Counted from the first letter of the stretch, positions 44,468 through 54,009 are shown. The stretch: DNA of 64,000 nt from Clostridium sp. AWRP (GCF_004006395.2 NZ_CP029758.2:310001-374000); one strand, 5' to 3'. Notes: a model not told the origin generated them from the letters alone. Translations and numbers: made by a program.

Positions 44468-44483
44468 CTACCTAACGTATATA

Positions 44484-44525
44484 AAATGACTTATATATTT
44501 TTATTATGTATAAGTCATTTTTGTT
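44484..44525. terminator. Bidirectional terminator between RNA methyltransferase and TetR gene
   Basis: AAATGACTTATA (44484-44495) pairs with TATAAGTCATTT (44509-44520), followed by TTGTTTT on the plus strand. It overlaps the last codons of the minus-strand tetR-type gene, so it can serve both directions. Confidence 0.75.
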
Positions 44526-45153
44526 TTATCCCATTTATCAATAAATCGCAGTATTTCTCTGTGATTTCACTTATAGATTTTTCGTGTTTCTTATATGTGG
44601 CATATCCTCTATAAAATTCCACTTCTGGTATATTGAGTTCTTCCATAATAAAATCTCTGAGAAGTACCATATTTCTAAATATATAAAATATTATAATGTT
44701 TTTATCTAAATCCTTGCGTATTAATTTTTTATCTTGAAATATATCTACTATATCTATGAACTCTTTTCGTTTCATTGGTAAATATGATTTAAATTCTTTG
44801 CTTTTACAGGCATGAAAAAGAAAACTAGCATAGTTGTAGTACATAAAATCAAATTCCAATACATGTAGTACAAGTTTTTTTGATAACGTTATAGCATCTA
44901 AATGCTCTTCTTCTGGTTTAAAGTTGGTTATATAAGCTAATTGCTTGCTTAAAGTATAGTCAATAAGAAAGATATATAGGTCTGTTTTGTTACTAAAATA
45001 TCTGTAGAAGCTTCCCTTAGCAACTTTTAAATTAGTTATAATTCTATTTAGAGAAGATGAATCAAAATCGTGATTTGCAAATTCCTTGATAGATATTTTT
45101 ATAATTTCTTCCTGCCGTTCTTTAGGTAAATTAAAAAAAGTTTTATTAGGCAA
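44515..45153 (-). CDS. TetR-family transcriptional regulator
   Basis: 212-aa repressor with an N-terminal helix-turn-helix (IIKISIKEFANHDFDSSSLN, then KVAKGSFYRYFSNKTDLYIF, residues about 20-65) and a ligand-binding C-terminal half. The frame opens at GTG 45162, but AGGGGTG is positioned for TTG 45153, giving the family-typical start MPNKTFFNLPKER. It is divergent from an MFP-RND efflux pair, with an inverted repeat at that promoter, so it most likely represses the pump and itself until a toxic ligand binds. Confidence 0.92.
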   Translation of the reverse strand: MPNKTFFNLPKERQEEIIKISIKEFANHDFDSSSLNRIITNLKVAKGSFYRYFSNKTDLYIFLIDYTLSKQLAYITNFKPEEEHLDAITLSKKLVLHVLEFDFMYYNYASFLFHACKSKEFKSYLPMKRKEFIDIVDIFQDKKLIRKDLDKNIIIFYIFRNMVLLRDFIMEELNIPEVEFYRGYATYKKHEKSISEITEKYCDLLINGIKQK

Positions 45154-45258
45154 GGTTATCACCCCTAATCTTATAGTTGATGCAATTTAAGTAATCGGTT
45201 TCTAATTGTGTAATTGCATCAATAATAATTATAACATTTATGACCAAGTTTTCTAGTA

Positions 45259-45288
45259 TTGACAATAAAAGCACATAGGTGGTATAAT
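45259..45288 (+). promoter_or_regulatory. Promoter of the efflux operon
   Basis: TTGACA (45259-45264) and a perfect TATAAT (45283-45288) with an 18-bp spacer. Transcription would start near 45295, just before the operator palindrome. Confidence 0.8.
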
Positions 45289-45298
45289 TTATTGAATT

Positions 45299-45310
45299 GA
45301 CCGTATGGTC
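45299..45310. promoter_or_regulatory. TetR-type operator
   Basis: GACCGTATGGTC is a palindrome apart from its two central bases at the predicted transcription start of the efflux operon, a position at which a bound repressor would block RNA polymerase. GACCnnnnGGTC-like sites are common for clostridial TetR regulators of this type; binding is inferred. Confidence 0.65.
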
Positions 45311-45343
45311 GCGACTTATCATTCTTATATTAGGAGGTGTATT

Positions 45344-46618
45344 ATGCCAAACAAAGTTCTTAATGTTATAAGAGAAAAGGTACCTAATGCTGTTTCAAGA
45401 AAAAAAGTACCTATTATTTGTTTAGTTGTTGTAGTTATTATTGCATTAACAGTGTATTTTACAGCTTTTTCAAAGAGTAAAGAAAAAGAACCTACTGCTA
45501 GAAGTTATCCAGTAAAAACTGCTGAAATTAAAAGTGGAAGTTTTCCTATGACACTCCAATATGAAGGATTAACAGGAGGTAGTGAAGTTAGAAAATTATC
45601 TTTTAAGAGTTCAGCTAAAATTTCAAAGATATATGTATCAAAAGGTCAGCATGTAAAAAAAGGTGAAAAATTGGCAGACCTTGATAAAACTGATTTAAAT
45701 TTTGCAGCACAAGCTTCTAAATCTCAAATGGATACAGCTTCAGCACAGTATAGTAAAGCAGTAAATGGAGCACAGCAGGAAGATATAAATAGAGCTCAAA
45801 TAGCTGTACAAAATGCACAGGATAACAATAATTATTATAAAGATTTATATAATAAATATATTAAATTGAATCAAGCGGGAGCTATTTCAAATCAACAATT
45901 AAATGATACAAAGCTTCAGGTAGACAGCACTCAGAATGCATTAAACAGTGCCCAGCAAAGTCTGCAGCAGCTCCAAAATGGATCTAGACCAGAAGATAAA
46001 CAAGCAGCCCTGGACCAATTAAATACAGCAAAAGCTGACTATGACTCAAAACAAAGTTTACTCAACGATGCTACTATGACTGCAGATATGGACGGTTATG
46101 TTGTTGATGTGTTAGGTAAAGAAGGAGAAATGCAGCAGGCAGGTGGCCCTGTAATATTATTTAGAAGTGAAAATCAAGTTATTACAGTAGGTTTATCACA
46201 AGATGATGTAAAGAAAGTAAAAGTTGGGACAAAGGCACAAGTAAATATTGGAGAGGATAAAGCACAAGGAGAAATTATAAATATAGTCCAAATGGCAGAT
46301 AGTAAATCTGGGACATATAGTGCTGAAATCAAATTGTCTACTGCTATAGATGCTAGTAAATATTATGTAGGTGAAACTTCAACAGTTTATATAGACATGG
46401 GTCAAACGAATTCTATATCAATTCCAATTAGTTCAGTTTTAAATGATGGAGAGGATTATGTTTATGTAGTTGAGAACGGACATGCTGTTAAGAAAAACAT
46501 AACTTTAGGTGATACTGATGAGGATAAAGTTTCAGTAGAGGGTCTAAAAGATGGAGATGAACTTGTAGTTCAAGGAATGAAAAACTTAAAATCAGGATAT
46601 AAAGTTACAGTTAAATAG
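45344..46618 (+). CDS. RND efflux periplasmic adaptor (membrane fusion protein)
   Basis: 424-aa HlyD/AcrA-type adaptor. N-terminal anchor helix (about residues 20-40), lipoyl half-motifs (FKSSAKISKIYVSKGQHVKK and ATMTADMDGYVVDVLGKEGE), a coiled-coil hairpin rich in Gln and Ala between them (about 105-235), then beta-barrel and membrane-proximal domains. The upstream-open frame starts at 45305, but AGGAGGTG (45332-45339) fixes the start at ATG 45344. It would link to the RND pump encoded next. With no outer membrane, no TolC partner is expected. Confidence 0.9.
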   Translation: MPNKVLNVIREKVPNAVSRKKVPIICLVVVVIIALTVYFTAFSKSKEKEPTARSYPVKTAEIKSGSFPMTLQYEGLTGGSEVRKLSFKSSAKISKIYVSKGQHVKKGEKLADLDKTDLNFAAQASKSQMDTASAQYSKAVNGAQQEDINRAQIAVQNAQDNNNYYKDLYNKYIKLNQAGAISNQQLNDTKLQVDSTQNALNSAQQSLQQLQNGSRPEDKQAALDQLNTAKADYDSKQSLLNDATMTADMDGYVVDVLGKEGEMQQAGGPVILFRSENQVITVGLSQDDVKKVKVGTKAQVNIGEDKAQGEIINIVQMADSKSGTYSAEIKLSTAIDASKYYVGETSTVYIDMGQTNSISIPISSVLNDGEDYVYVVENGHAVKKNITLGDTDEDKVSVEGLKDGDELVVQGMKNLKSGYKVTVK

Positions 46619-46632
46619 AAGGAGAATATAGT

Positions 46633-49600
46633 ATGGGATTAATTAAAGCAGCTATAAAAAATAAAAAAATTGTATTATTTCTAGTGTGCATAATTATAGT
46701 TAGTGGCTTTTACTGTTATAGTGGAATCTCAAAACAGGAAACCCCAGATGTTGCATCTCCAGCAGCTATGATTACTACAGTTTATCCAGGTGCTTCACCT
46801 AGCGATATAGAAAAGTTGGTTACTAAAAAGGTTGAACAGAAAGCTGAAGAAGTTGATGGATGTGACTATGTACAATCTTATTCAGAAAGCAATGCATCAA
46901 TAGTTATACTCTATTTAAACAATGATGCTGATGAAGATAAATCATGGAAAGATTTAAGAGATAAGATAAAAGATTTAAAATCTGACCTTCCAAGTGGATG
47001 TAATGATAGTGAAATTAATACTAATCTTACAGAGACAGCTGGCAGCATAATAAGCATATCAGGTAATAATTATTCTTATCAACAATTAGGAGATTATGCT
47101 GATGATATAAAGAAGGAGCTTCGTGATACTGAAGGTGTTTCTAGAATAGATGTAAAAGGTAAGCAGGATAGACAAGTAAAAGTAGATATAGATTGGAGTA
47201 AAATAAATAAATATCAAGTATCTGTAGCAGATGTATGTTCTGTATTAAAGGCACAGAATGTAGACATACCCTCAGGTTCCTTAAATTTGGTTACGGGTAA
47301 GATAAAGGTAAATACGCCGGGTATGTTTAGCTCACTGCATGATATAGAAAATACTGTTGTAGGAGTCTCAAGTAGTACGGGCGAAATGGTAAGAATTAAA
47401 GATATAGCAAAAGTATATATGGACTATGATGATGATTCAACTTATAAATTTACTGACAATGCTCAAAATGCAGTATTGCTTGCAACCTATTTTCAAAAAA
47501 ATAAAAATATAATTCCAATAGGAAAGGATATAAAGAAAAAATTAGATACAATAAAAAAGGGAATGCCAAGTGATCTCAAAATAGATGAAGTTACTTTTCA
47601 ACCTAAGGATGTAAGTGATTCTGTCTCATTTTTTATGAAAAATCTCAGAGATGGAATAATACTTGTAATCATAACTGTTCTTATAGGTATGGGTTTTAGA
47701 AATGCAATGGTAGTATCTGCAGTTATACCTATATCAATCTGCATGACTTTTGCTATTATGTATGCTCTTGGAATAAAAGTTGAACAGATGTCAACTACAG
47801 CACTTATTATAGCTCTTGGAATACTTGTTGATGATGCTATAGTAATAGGAGATGTCATACAGGTTGGAATAGACGATGGTATGGGAAGGGATGAAGCAGC
47901 CTTCAATGGTATAAAGAAGTTGTTTGTTCCAGTATTTACCTCTACATTAATTATAGTAGGAGCTTTTTTACCTCTACTTTCTATATCTGGAGTAGTAGGC
48001 AAATTTTTGAAGAGTTTACCACAGGTTGTTATAATATGTGTAATATGTTCTTACTTATGTGCGTTGTTTGTAACTCCAGCTATGTCTTCTTTGTTTTTTA
48101 GAAAGAGCAAGGAGAGCAAACGGAGAAATCCAATTCGTATGATGTTTGAGAATCTTTTAAAATATGGCCTTAAGCACAAGAAAACTATTATCGGGTCAGC
48201 GTTAGCTGTTTTTGCTGTGGCATTGATTTTAATTAAAACTCTTGGAATGCAGCTTTTCCCTTATGTTGATAAAAATATGATATATGTAGATGTTTCAAAT
48301 GAAAAAGTTGCAGATATAAAAAGTACTAGTAAATTAGTGAAGCAAATAGAAGGTATATTAAAACAGCAAAAAGAAGTTACAGCTTATACTTCAGCTATAG
48401 GTGGTGGTATGCCTAAGTTTTATGTAACAATACCTACAGTTGCACCTGCTGATGATACAGCTCAAATTATGGTAAAAGTAGATTTAAATAAGACAAATAG
48501 ATTTAAAACCAGGCAGGAGTTAGTAGAATATGTGCAGAATCAAATAGATAACAACATTTCAGGAGGTACAGCTACAGTAAAGCAACTTGAGGAAGCAATG
48601 CCTATAGGTGCACCGATACGTTTGCGACTTACTGGAGATGACTTGGATCAAATTCAGAAGGCTTCTGAAAAGATACAGCAGCAGCTAAAAAATATACCTG
48701 GAACTATGAATGTAAGAGATGATGCGGCTAAAAAGACTTATGAATATGAAGTAGATATAGATGAAAATAGAGCATCACAGCTTGGATTATTAAAATCGGA
48801 TGTCCTGCAGCAGATTAATATTGCACTTAAAGGGTATAAGGCTTCTACTTATAGAAAAAATGGTAATGAATATGATATTATGGTCAAAACAAATATTTCA
48901 TCTGTAGGAGATTTGAAAAACTTATATATTGAATCAAGCGTTACTAAGAATAAAATACCTTTATATGAAGTTGCATCTGTTAAACTTAACTCAGAGATAG
49001 ATAAGATAACTCATTATAAAGAAGACAGAACTGTAACCATTTATAGTGATGTTAAAAGTGGATATAATTCAGTTAATATAGAAAAGGAATTAAAGCAAAA
49101 AATAGATGGAATGAGTATAGATCCAGTAAAAGTTATATATGATGGTGAAAAGGCTCAGATAAGTAAATATTTCACAAGTCTTGGTGTAGCAGGTGTACTC
49201 ATTTTAGTAATAATATATGTGCTTTTGTTTATTCAATTTAAATCATTTGTACAACCACTTGTAATAATGTGTTCTTTGCCGCTGTCCCTTATAGGAGTTT
49301 CAATAGGACTTCATGCTTTTGGAATGAATCTGTCACTTACAGCTTTTATGGGTATAATAAGCTTAATTGGAGTTGTTATAAGAAATGCCATACTTCTTAT
49401 TGAATATATAAACAATGGTAGAGAAGATGGGCTTTCTGTAGATGATGCTTGTATGTTTGCTGTAAGCCAAAGATTTAGGCCTATAATATTGAGTTCTACG
49501 GCAACTGTTACAGCACTTATACCACTGGCCTTTTCAGGAAGTGCATTGTTTGGCCCTATGTCAGTTGCCATGATGTGTGGACTTTTGACAGCTACATTCC

Positions 49601-49689
49601 TTACTTTTGTGGTAGTACCTGTAGTTTATTCTATGGTAAATACGAAATTAGGAAAAAATATTAAGAGTAAAGAAGTTATTACTGATTAA
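46633..49689 (+). CDS. RND-family efflux transporter (AcrB/HAE1-like)
   Basis: 1018-aa proton-driven pump with twelve predicted helices in two repeats separated by large extracytoplasmic loops (about 40-330 and 545-840). TM4 carries the proton-relay aspartates in IIALGILVDDAIVIGD. The second half has RNAILLIEYINNGREDG and IILSSTATVTALIPLAFSG-like segments. Starts 14 bp after the adaptor gene, after AGAAGGAGAA. Substrate unknown; likely a drug, solvent or lipid. Gram-positive RND pumps lacking an outer-membrane channel are less studied than enteric ones. Confidence 0.94.
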   Translation: MGLIKAAIKNKKIVLFLVCIIIVSGFYCYSGISKQETPDVASPAAMITTVYPGASPSDIEKLVTKKVEQKAEEVDGCDYVQSYSESNASIVILYLNNDADEDKSWKDLRDKIKDLKSDLPSGCNDSEINTNLTETAGSIISISGNNYSYQQLGDYADDIKKELRDTEGVSRIDVKGKQDRQVKVDIDWSKINKYQVSVADVCSVLKAQNVDIPSGSLNLVTGKIKVNTPGMFSSLHDIENTVVGVSSSTGEMVRIKDIAKVYMDYDDDSTYKFTDNAQNAVLLATYFQKNKNIIPIGKDIKKKLDTIKKGMPSDLKIDEVTFQPKDVSDSVSFFMKNLRDGIILVIITVLIGMGFRNAMVVSAVIPISICMTFAIMYALGIKVEQMSTTALIIALGILVDDAIVIGDVIQVGIDDGMGRDEAAFNGIKKLFVPVFTSTLIIVGAFLPLLSISGVVGKFLKSLPQVVIICVICSYLCALFVTPAMSSLFFRKSKESKRRNPIRMMFENLLKYGLKHKKTIIGSALAVFAVALILIKTLGMQLFPYVDKNMIYVDVSNEKVADIKSTSKLVKQIEGILKQQKEVTAYTSAIGGGMPKFYVTIPTVAPADDTAQIMVKVDLNKTNRFKTRQELVEYVQNQIDNNISGGTATVKQLEEAMPIGAPIRLRLTGDDLDQIQKASEKIQQQLKNIPGTMNVRDDAAKKTYEYEVDIDENRASQLGLLKSDVLQQINIALKGYKASTYRKNGNEYDIMVKTNISSVGDLKNLYIESSVTKNKIPLYEVASVKLNSEIDKITHYKEDRTVTIYSDVKSGYNSVNIEKELKQKIDGMSIDPVKVIYDGEKAQISKYFTSLGVAGVLILVIIYVLLFIQFKSFVQPLVIMCSLPLSLIGVSIGLHAFGMNLSLTAFMGIISLIGVVIRNAILLIEYINNGREDGLSVDDACMFAVSQRFRPIILSSTATVTALIPLAFSGSALFGPMSVAMMCGLLTATFLTFVVVPVVYSMVNTKLGKNIKSKEVITD

Positions 49690-49715
49690 GAAATGCCATA
49701 TATGGTTTTAGCTTA

Positions 49716-49765
49716 AAAATCAACTTATACGTAGAAACATTTGGAGTATAAGTTGATTTTTTGCT
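49716..49765 (+). terminator. Terminator after the RND operon
   Basis: AAAATCAACTTATAC (49716-49730) pairs with GTATAAGTTGATTTT (49746-49760), followed by TT. Its symmetry also serves the converging helicase gene. Confidence 0.85.
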
Positions 49766-49783
49766 TAGAAACCCTATAGAGGT

Positions 49784-51229
49784 TTATTTTTGAGCTATTT
49801 CTACTCTTACAGATTTACCCTTGATAGTTTTGTGTTTAAGTCCATCGAGAACCATGGGGCCTTTTCCAGATAGTATATCCACGTAAGAAAAGTTATCCTG
49901 AATTTCTATTATGCCAACGTCCTCAGGATTAATACCATCAATGCTTGATATAGTCCCAGCAATATCCCCTGGCCTTATTTTTTTCTTTTTACCTGCACTT
50001 ATATATATTTTTGTAATGTCCTTATTTAGTTTAGTGGATTTGTCTTTTTTTATCTTAGGAGCAGCTTTTAATTTTCCCTTGTATATATTTTTGCCTTTTT
50101 CCACTTCCTCTTTTGATGGAATTTCACCTTTTTCAATAGTAAGATGGAAGAATTTTTCTATTTCTTCTAGAAATCTATACTCTTTAGGTGTAACAAAAGT
50201 TATGGCAGTTCCACTTTTTCCGGCACGACCGGTTCTTCCTATTCTGTGAACATAACTTTCTTTTTCCATAGGAATATCATAGTTTATGATATGGGTTATA
50301 TTTTCTACATCTATTCCACGGGCTGCAATATCTGTGCATACAAGAAAAATGAATTCTCCTCGTTTAAATCTTTTCATAACATCAATTCTTTCAGATTGAA
50401 GCATTCCTCCGTGAAGTCCACTGCAGGAATAACCTTTACCTTTCATTTCAAGTACAAGGTCTTCTACATTCTTCTTTGTTCTGCAAAATATCATACAACT
50501 TTCTGGTCTTTGAGTATATACTAGCTTATTTAACAAATCGAATTTTTTATACGCCTCTATCTGATAATATATTTGATTGATTCTATTTATTACAGGATTT
50601 TCGGCTTCTATTTCTATATTAACAGGGTTATTCATATATGCAGCACACAATTTAAGTATTTCCTGGGGAATGGTTGCAGAAAAAAGGAGAGTTACTCTAT
50701 TTTTAGGCAGTTTGTCTAGGAGAGCTTTAACTTGGTCTATAAATCCCATATTTAACATTTCATCTGCTTCATCTATGATCAAATATTGTATTTTCTTCAG
50801 TGAAAGAGTACCTTTTTCTATATGATCTAGTGTTCTTCCTGGTGTTCCAACTACTACATGGGTTCTTTGTTTAAGTTCTTTTATCTGAGTTGTTATAGGC
50901 TCTTTTCCAAAGATTGCAGTACAATTTATTCTCTTAAATCTTCCTATATCGTAAAAGTCTTCTTTTATTTGTAGTGCAAGTTCTCTTGTAGGAGCAAGCA
51001 CTAATACCTGAGGATTTTTTTCTTCAAGTTCTATTTTTTCGCAGATTGGTATAGCGAAAGCTGCTGTTTTCCCGCTGCCGGTTTGTGACTTTACTATAAT
51101 ATCTTTATTTTTAAAAATAAGTGGTATTACTTTTTCTTGAACCTGGGATGGATTTTTATATCCTAATTTTTCTATTGATTCTAATATATCTTCGCTTAAT
51201 GCGAAATCTTTAAATTTTAGCTTATCCAT
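49784..51229 (-). CDS. dbpA: DEAD-box RNA helicase, DbpA-like
   Basis: 481-aa ATP-dependent RNA helicase: Q motif (GYKNPSQVQEKVIP), Walker A SQTGSGKTAA, DEAD box as IIDEADEML, SAT motif LLFSATIP, and HRIGRTGRAG. The C-terminal ~75 residues (KIYISAGKKKKIRPGDIAGT onward) form the DbpA RNA-binding domain that recognises hairpin 92 of 23S rRNA, so a role in large-subunit assembly is likely. Basic linker at about 375-400. Confidence 0.92.
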   Translation of the reverse strand: MDKLKFKDFALSEDILESIEKLGYKNPSQVQEKVIPLIFKNKDIIVKSQTGSGKTAAFAIPICEKIELEEKNPQVLVLAPTRELALQIKEDFYDIGRFKRINCTAIFGKEPITTQIKELKQRTHVVVGTPGRTLDHIEKGTLSLKKIQYLIIDEADEMLNMGFIDQVKALLDKLPKNRVTLLFSATIPQEILKLCAAYMNNPVNIEIEAENPVINRINQIYYQIEAYKKFDLLNKLVYTQRPESCMIFCRTKKNVEDLVLEMKGKGYSCSGLHGGMLQSERIDVMKRFKRGEFIFLVCTDIAARGIDVENITHIINYDIPMEKESYVHRIGRTGRAGKSGTAITFVTPKEYRFLEEIEKFFHLTIEKGEIPSKEEVEKGKNIYKGKLKAAPKIKKDKSTKLNKDITKIYISAGKKKKIRPGDIAGTISSIDGINPEDVGIIEIQDNFSYVDILSGKGPMVLDGLKHKTIKGKSVRVEIAQK

Positions 51230-51314
51230 AATCTTTTTACCTCGTATACTTTTATATTAACAACACTTATCATACTATTATGTGCTTATAATGTATAGGG
51301 GACTTAGTGAAATT

Positions 51315-51416
51315 TCAATTTACAATGCATGATGCACAATTAAGGATGATTTTCTTTCGTTAAGACTTCAGAAAATCTACCGAAATTGTGAACTGTGAAC
51401 TGTGAATTGCGAATTA
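51315..51416. repeat. Dispersed intergenic repeat, copy D, with tandem GTGAACT
   Basis: ACAATGCATGATGCACAATT, AAGGATGATTTTCTTTCG and CAGAAAATCTA match copy A at 3587-3660. Immediately after, GTGAACT is repeated twice and then GTGAATTGCGAATT. It occupies most of the 234-bp gap between the helicase and the dGTPase, upstream of both. Confidence 0.6.
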
Positions 51417-51463
51417 TGGTATAATATTTACACGATACAAGTTGCAAAAAGGAAGGTCGAAAA

Positions 51464-52681
51464 ATGGAGAGAAAAAAATTTTTAGATGTTGCTACTACAG
51501 AGAATAGCGAAAAATGGAAACAAAGCATTTCTAGAGAAAACAAATTGTATAAAAGAAACCATGAGCTCCGAAGTGAATTTTCAAGAGACTATAACAGAAT
51601 ATTGCATTCTACTTCATACAGGAGATTAAAACATAAAACTCAAGTATTTTTTGCAACAGATAATGACCATATATGTACAAGAATCGAACATGTAAACCAT
51701 GTTTCTGCTGTGAGCTATACTATAGCCAACTATTTGGGTTTAAATACACAGCTTACTACAGCAATTGCCATTGGACATGATTTAGGACATACCCCTTTCG
51801 GACATGAAGGTGAAAAAATATTAGGAGATTTTTCTAAAGCACAATTAGGCAATGAATTCTGGCACGAAAAAAATAGCCTAAGGTTTGTAGATAAAATAGA
51901 AACTTTGCCAAACCCTGCGGGAAAACAAAGCAATCTTGATTTAACCTATGCTGTAAGAGATGGAATTGTATGTCATTGTGGAGAGGTAAGAGCAGAGCCA
52001 ATTTTCCCAAGAAATCAGGTTGTAGATTTAAACGATATACAAAAAACATTACAAATATCTTCTTATACCTGGGAAGGTTGTGTTGTCAAAATAGCAGATA
52101 AAATATCCTACCTGGGGAGAGACATAGAAGATGCTTTTAAACTTGGAATATTAAAGAGAAGTCAATTAAAAGAACTATATAATATAACAAAAGATACTGT
52201 TGGTATACACAGTATAAGAGAAATAAACAATACGGTGCTCATGCACAATTTTATTGTAGATCTATGTCAAAATAGCAGTCCAGGTAATGGTATTGTATTG
52301 TCAAGCAAATATTTGATTTTTATTGATCTTGTAAAGAAATTTAATTATGAAAATATTTATAATCATGAAAGGCTTAATAATTTTAAAAATTATGTAAAAT
52401 TAGTTTTAGATACGATATTAAATACTTTAATGGGTTATTATGATGGTGAAAAAACTTTAGATAAAATTAAAGACTTTAAAAGGATATATCCTTCGCTATA
52501 TGAGGGATTTTCTGGATGGTTAAAAAAATATTGTATTCAATTTAAAGGAAGATGGAGAGATAATGAAAAAATTTATGATTTAAAGAATTATTGTGATTAT
52601 ATCCAGGCTATCATAGATTATACGTCTGGTATGACGGACAACTTTGCCATAAGAGTTTTTAATGAAATGTTGAGATTTTAA
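51464..52681 (+). CDS. dgt: dGTPase / dNTP triphosphohydrolase
   Basis: 405-aa HD-domain enzyme hydrolysing dGTP (or other dNTPs) to the nucleoside and triphosphate. Metal ligands are in RIEHVNHV and GHDLGHTPFGHEGE, with the distal aspartate in VKIADKISYLGRDIEDAF. An N-terminal block (YKRNHELRSEFSRDYNRILH) is typical of Dgt. ATG 51464 follows AAAAAGGAAGGTCG. Specificity for dGTP versus all dNTPs is not determinable here. Confidence 0.9.
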   Translation: MERKKFLDVATTENSEKWKQSISRENKLYKRNHELRSEFSRDYNRILHSTSYRRLKHKTQVFFATDNDHICTRIEHVNHVSAVSYTIANYLGLNTQLTTAIAIGHDLGHTPFGHEGEKILGDFSKAQLGNEFWHEKNSLRFVDKIETLPNPAGKQSNLDLTYAVRDGIVCHCGEVRAEPIFPRNQVVDLNDIQKTLQISSYTWEGCVVKIADKISYLGRDIEDAFKLGILKRSQLKELYNITKDTVGIHSIREINNTVLMHNFIVDLCQNSSPGNGIVLSSKYLIFIDLVKKFNYENIYNHERLNNFKNYVKLVLDTILNTLMGYYDGEKTLDKIKDFKRIYPSLYEGFSGWLKKYCIQFKGRWRDNEKIYDLKNYCDYIQAIIDYTSGMTDNFAIRVFNEMLRF

Positions 52682-52710
52682 TTGACAATATAAAGTTATG
52701 TGAGTAAAAT
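52682..52710 (+). promoter_or_regulatory. Promoter of the Mn2+ riboswitch transcript
   Basis: TTGACA (52682-52687), 17-bp spacer, TAAAAT (52705-52710), directly after the dgt stop and about 20 bp before the aptamer. Confidence 0.6.
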
Positions 52711-52728
52711 ATAATAAATTGATATATT

Positions 52729-52816
52729 GTCAAGAGGGAGTAGTTTGAAAGATAATGTCAACATATTGGTTCTAAAAACCTGGCATTATCCACAATTATG
52801 TGTAACGAGACTTTTG
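52729..52816 (+). ncRNA. yybP-ykoY (manganese) riboswitch
   Basis: Carries the family signatures AGGGAGTAG (52735-52743) and GTCAACATATT (52757-52767, matching the GUCAACAUACU consensus), in the right order and spacing and in front of a cation antiporter, a classic partner. CAAGAG (52731-52736) can pair with CTTTTG (52811-52816) as P1. That 3' strand is also part of the downstream terminator, so Mn2+ binding should relieve termination. Identified by motif, not by a covariance search. Confidence 0.82.
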
Positions 52817-52851
52817 GTGTATTTAGTTTAATACACCAGGAGTCTTTTTTT
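52809..52851 (+). terminator. Terminator of the yybP-ykoY riboswitch
   Basis: GACTTTTGGTGTATT (52809-52823) pairs along its whole length with AATACACCAGGAGTC (52830-52844), including two G-U pairs, then seven T residues. It lies 30 bp before the antiporter start and overlaps P1 of the aptamer. Confidence 0.9.
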
Positions 52852-52880
52852 ATTTTTTACTTTAAGAGGAGGCGTTTAAA

Positions 52881-53882
52881 ATGATTTTATCTGGTATTAC
52901 TATGCTTTTGTCAGCTCTTTTAATTTATTTTAGCTGCGAATTTTTTGTTAATAGTATTGAATGGGTTGGCAAGGCTTTTAATATATCCAAAAATGCAGTA
53001 GGAACTGTACTTGCAGCCTTTGGTACTGCTTTACCTGAAAGCATTGTCACCTTAATTGCAGTAGTATTTGGAGCAAACTCAAGCCAAAAGGACATCGGAG
53101 TTGGTTCAGCTTTGGGAGGACCTCTTGTGCTGAGTACCATTGCTTATGCAGTGGTTGGAATAAGCATAATTATGTTTAGTAGTAAAAGAAAAATAGGAAA
53201 GCACATTAAAATCAATGCAAGAAAGTTGGGAAGAGACCAAATTTGGTTTATGTGTATTTTTGTGTTTAAAGTGGCATTGGGATTTGTAGCTTTTTCCATA
53301 AAGCACTGGTTGGGATTCTTATTCCTGGCTGTTTATATACTCTATTCTTATGGGGAATTAAAGGCAGATGCGGAAGAAACTGAAGAAAAACTTGAACCTT
53401 TAAAGATTAGTCCTAAAAATACGCATCCTACAAAAATTATGATTTTAGGTCAAACCATAGTATCTTTAATATTTATTTTTGCGGGTTCTCAAATATTCGT
53501 ACACAATTTAGGCTCACTAAGCAGCCTTCTTGGGGTACCACCGCATATAATAGCATTGATACTCAGTCCTGTGGCAACAGAACTTCCAGAGACACTAAAT
53601 GCAGTTATATGGGTAAGACAGGGAAAGGAAAATTTAGCACTTGCAAATATCAGTGGATCTATGATGATTCAAGCTACTGTGCCAAGTGCACTTGGAATTA
53701 TTTTTACACCGTGGATGTTTGATAAAAGCCTGGCTCTTTCAGCTTTTATAACTTTTATAGCAATTTTACTTTTATGGCTAACTTTAAGGAAAAGCCATTT
53801 ATCAGCTTGGAGATTATCGCTTAATGCTCTACTATATGTTGTTTTTATAGTTGGAATATTATTTATCAAAGGTGGCATATAG
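52881..53882 (+). CDS. Calcium/sodium (cation) antiporter, CaCA family
   Basis: 333-aa membrane protein with about ten helices in two inverted repeats. The alpha-repeat motifs are visible: AAFGTALPESIVTLIAV in the first and SPVATELPETLNAVIWV in the second, with the cation-binding glutamates. A hydrophilic loop lies at about residues 155-180. Under the Mn2+ riboswitch, so it may export Mn2+ (or Ca2+) when the metal is abundant; the metal is inferred from the RNA. ATG 52881 follows AAGAGGAGGCG. Confidence 0.9.
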   Translation: MILSGITMLLSALLIYFSCEFFVNSIEWVGKAFNISKNAVGTVLAAFGTALPESIVTLIAVVFGANSSQKDIGVGSALGGPLVLSTIAYAVVGISIIMFSSKRKIGKHIKINARKLGRDQIWFMCIFVFKVALGFVAFSIKHWLGFLFLAVYILYSYGELKADAEETEEKLEPLKISPKNTHPTKIMILGQTIVSLIFIFAGSQIFVHNLGSLSSLLGVPPHIIALILSPVATELPETLNAVIWVRQGKENLALANISGSMMIQATVPSALGIIFTPWMFDKSLALSAFITFIAILLLWLTLRKSHLSAWRLSLNALLYVVFIVGILFIKGGI

Positions 53883-53981
53883 ATTATTTTGTTTTTTAAA
53901 ATTGGAAAATTAAACATTAAGTTAAAAAAATTAATTGTGGTAATGAAAAAGTTTATTTTAAAAGTTATTCAGGATAATTTA

Positions 53982-54009
53982 TTGACATATAGTATATTTA
54001 AACTATAAT
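53982..54009 (+). promoter_or_regulatory. Promoter of the Lrp/AsnC gene
   Basis: TTGACA (53982-53987) and TATAAT (54004-54009) with a 16-bp spacer, both perfect consensus. It leaves a leader of about 140 nt before the ATG at 54157 in which I recognise no RNA element. Confidence 0.75.

Noticed and set aside
47598..48002. 134-codon antisense frame in the RND pump gene
   Set aside because: Shadow of a transmembrane-coding region; the plus-strand frame has clear RND motifs.
51387..51416. Tandem GTGAACT units as a CRISPR-like array
   Set aside because: Only two full 7-bp units with no spacers; belongs to the dispersed repeat.
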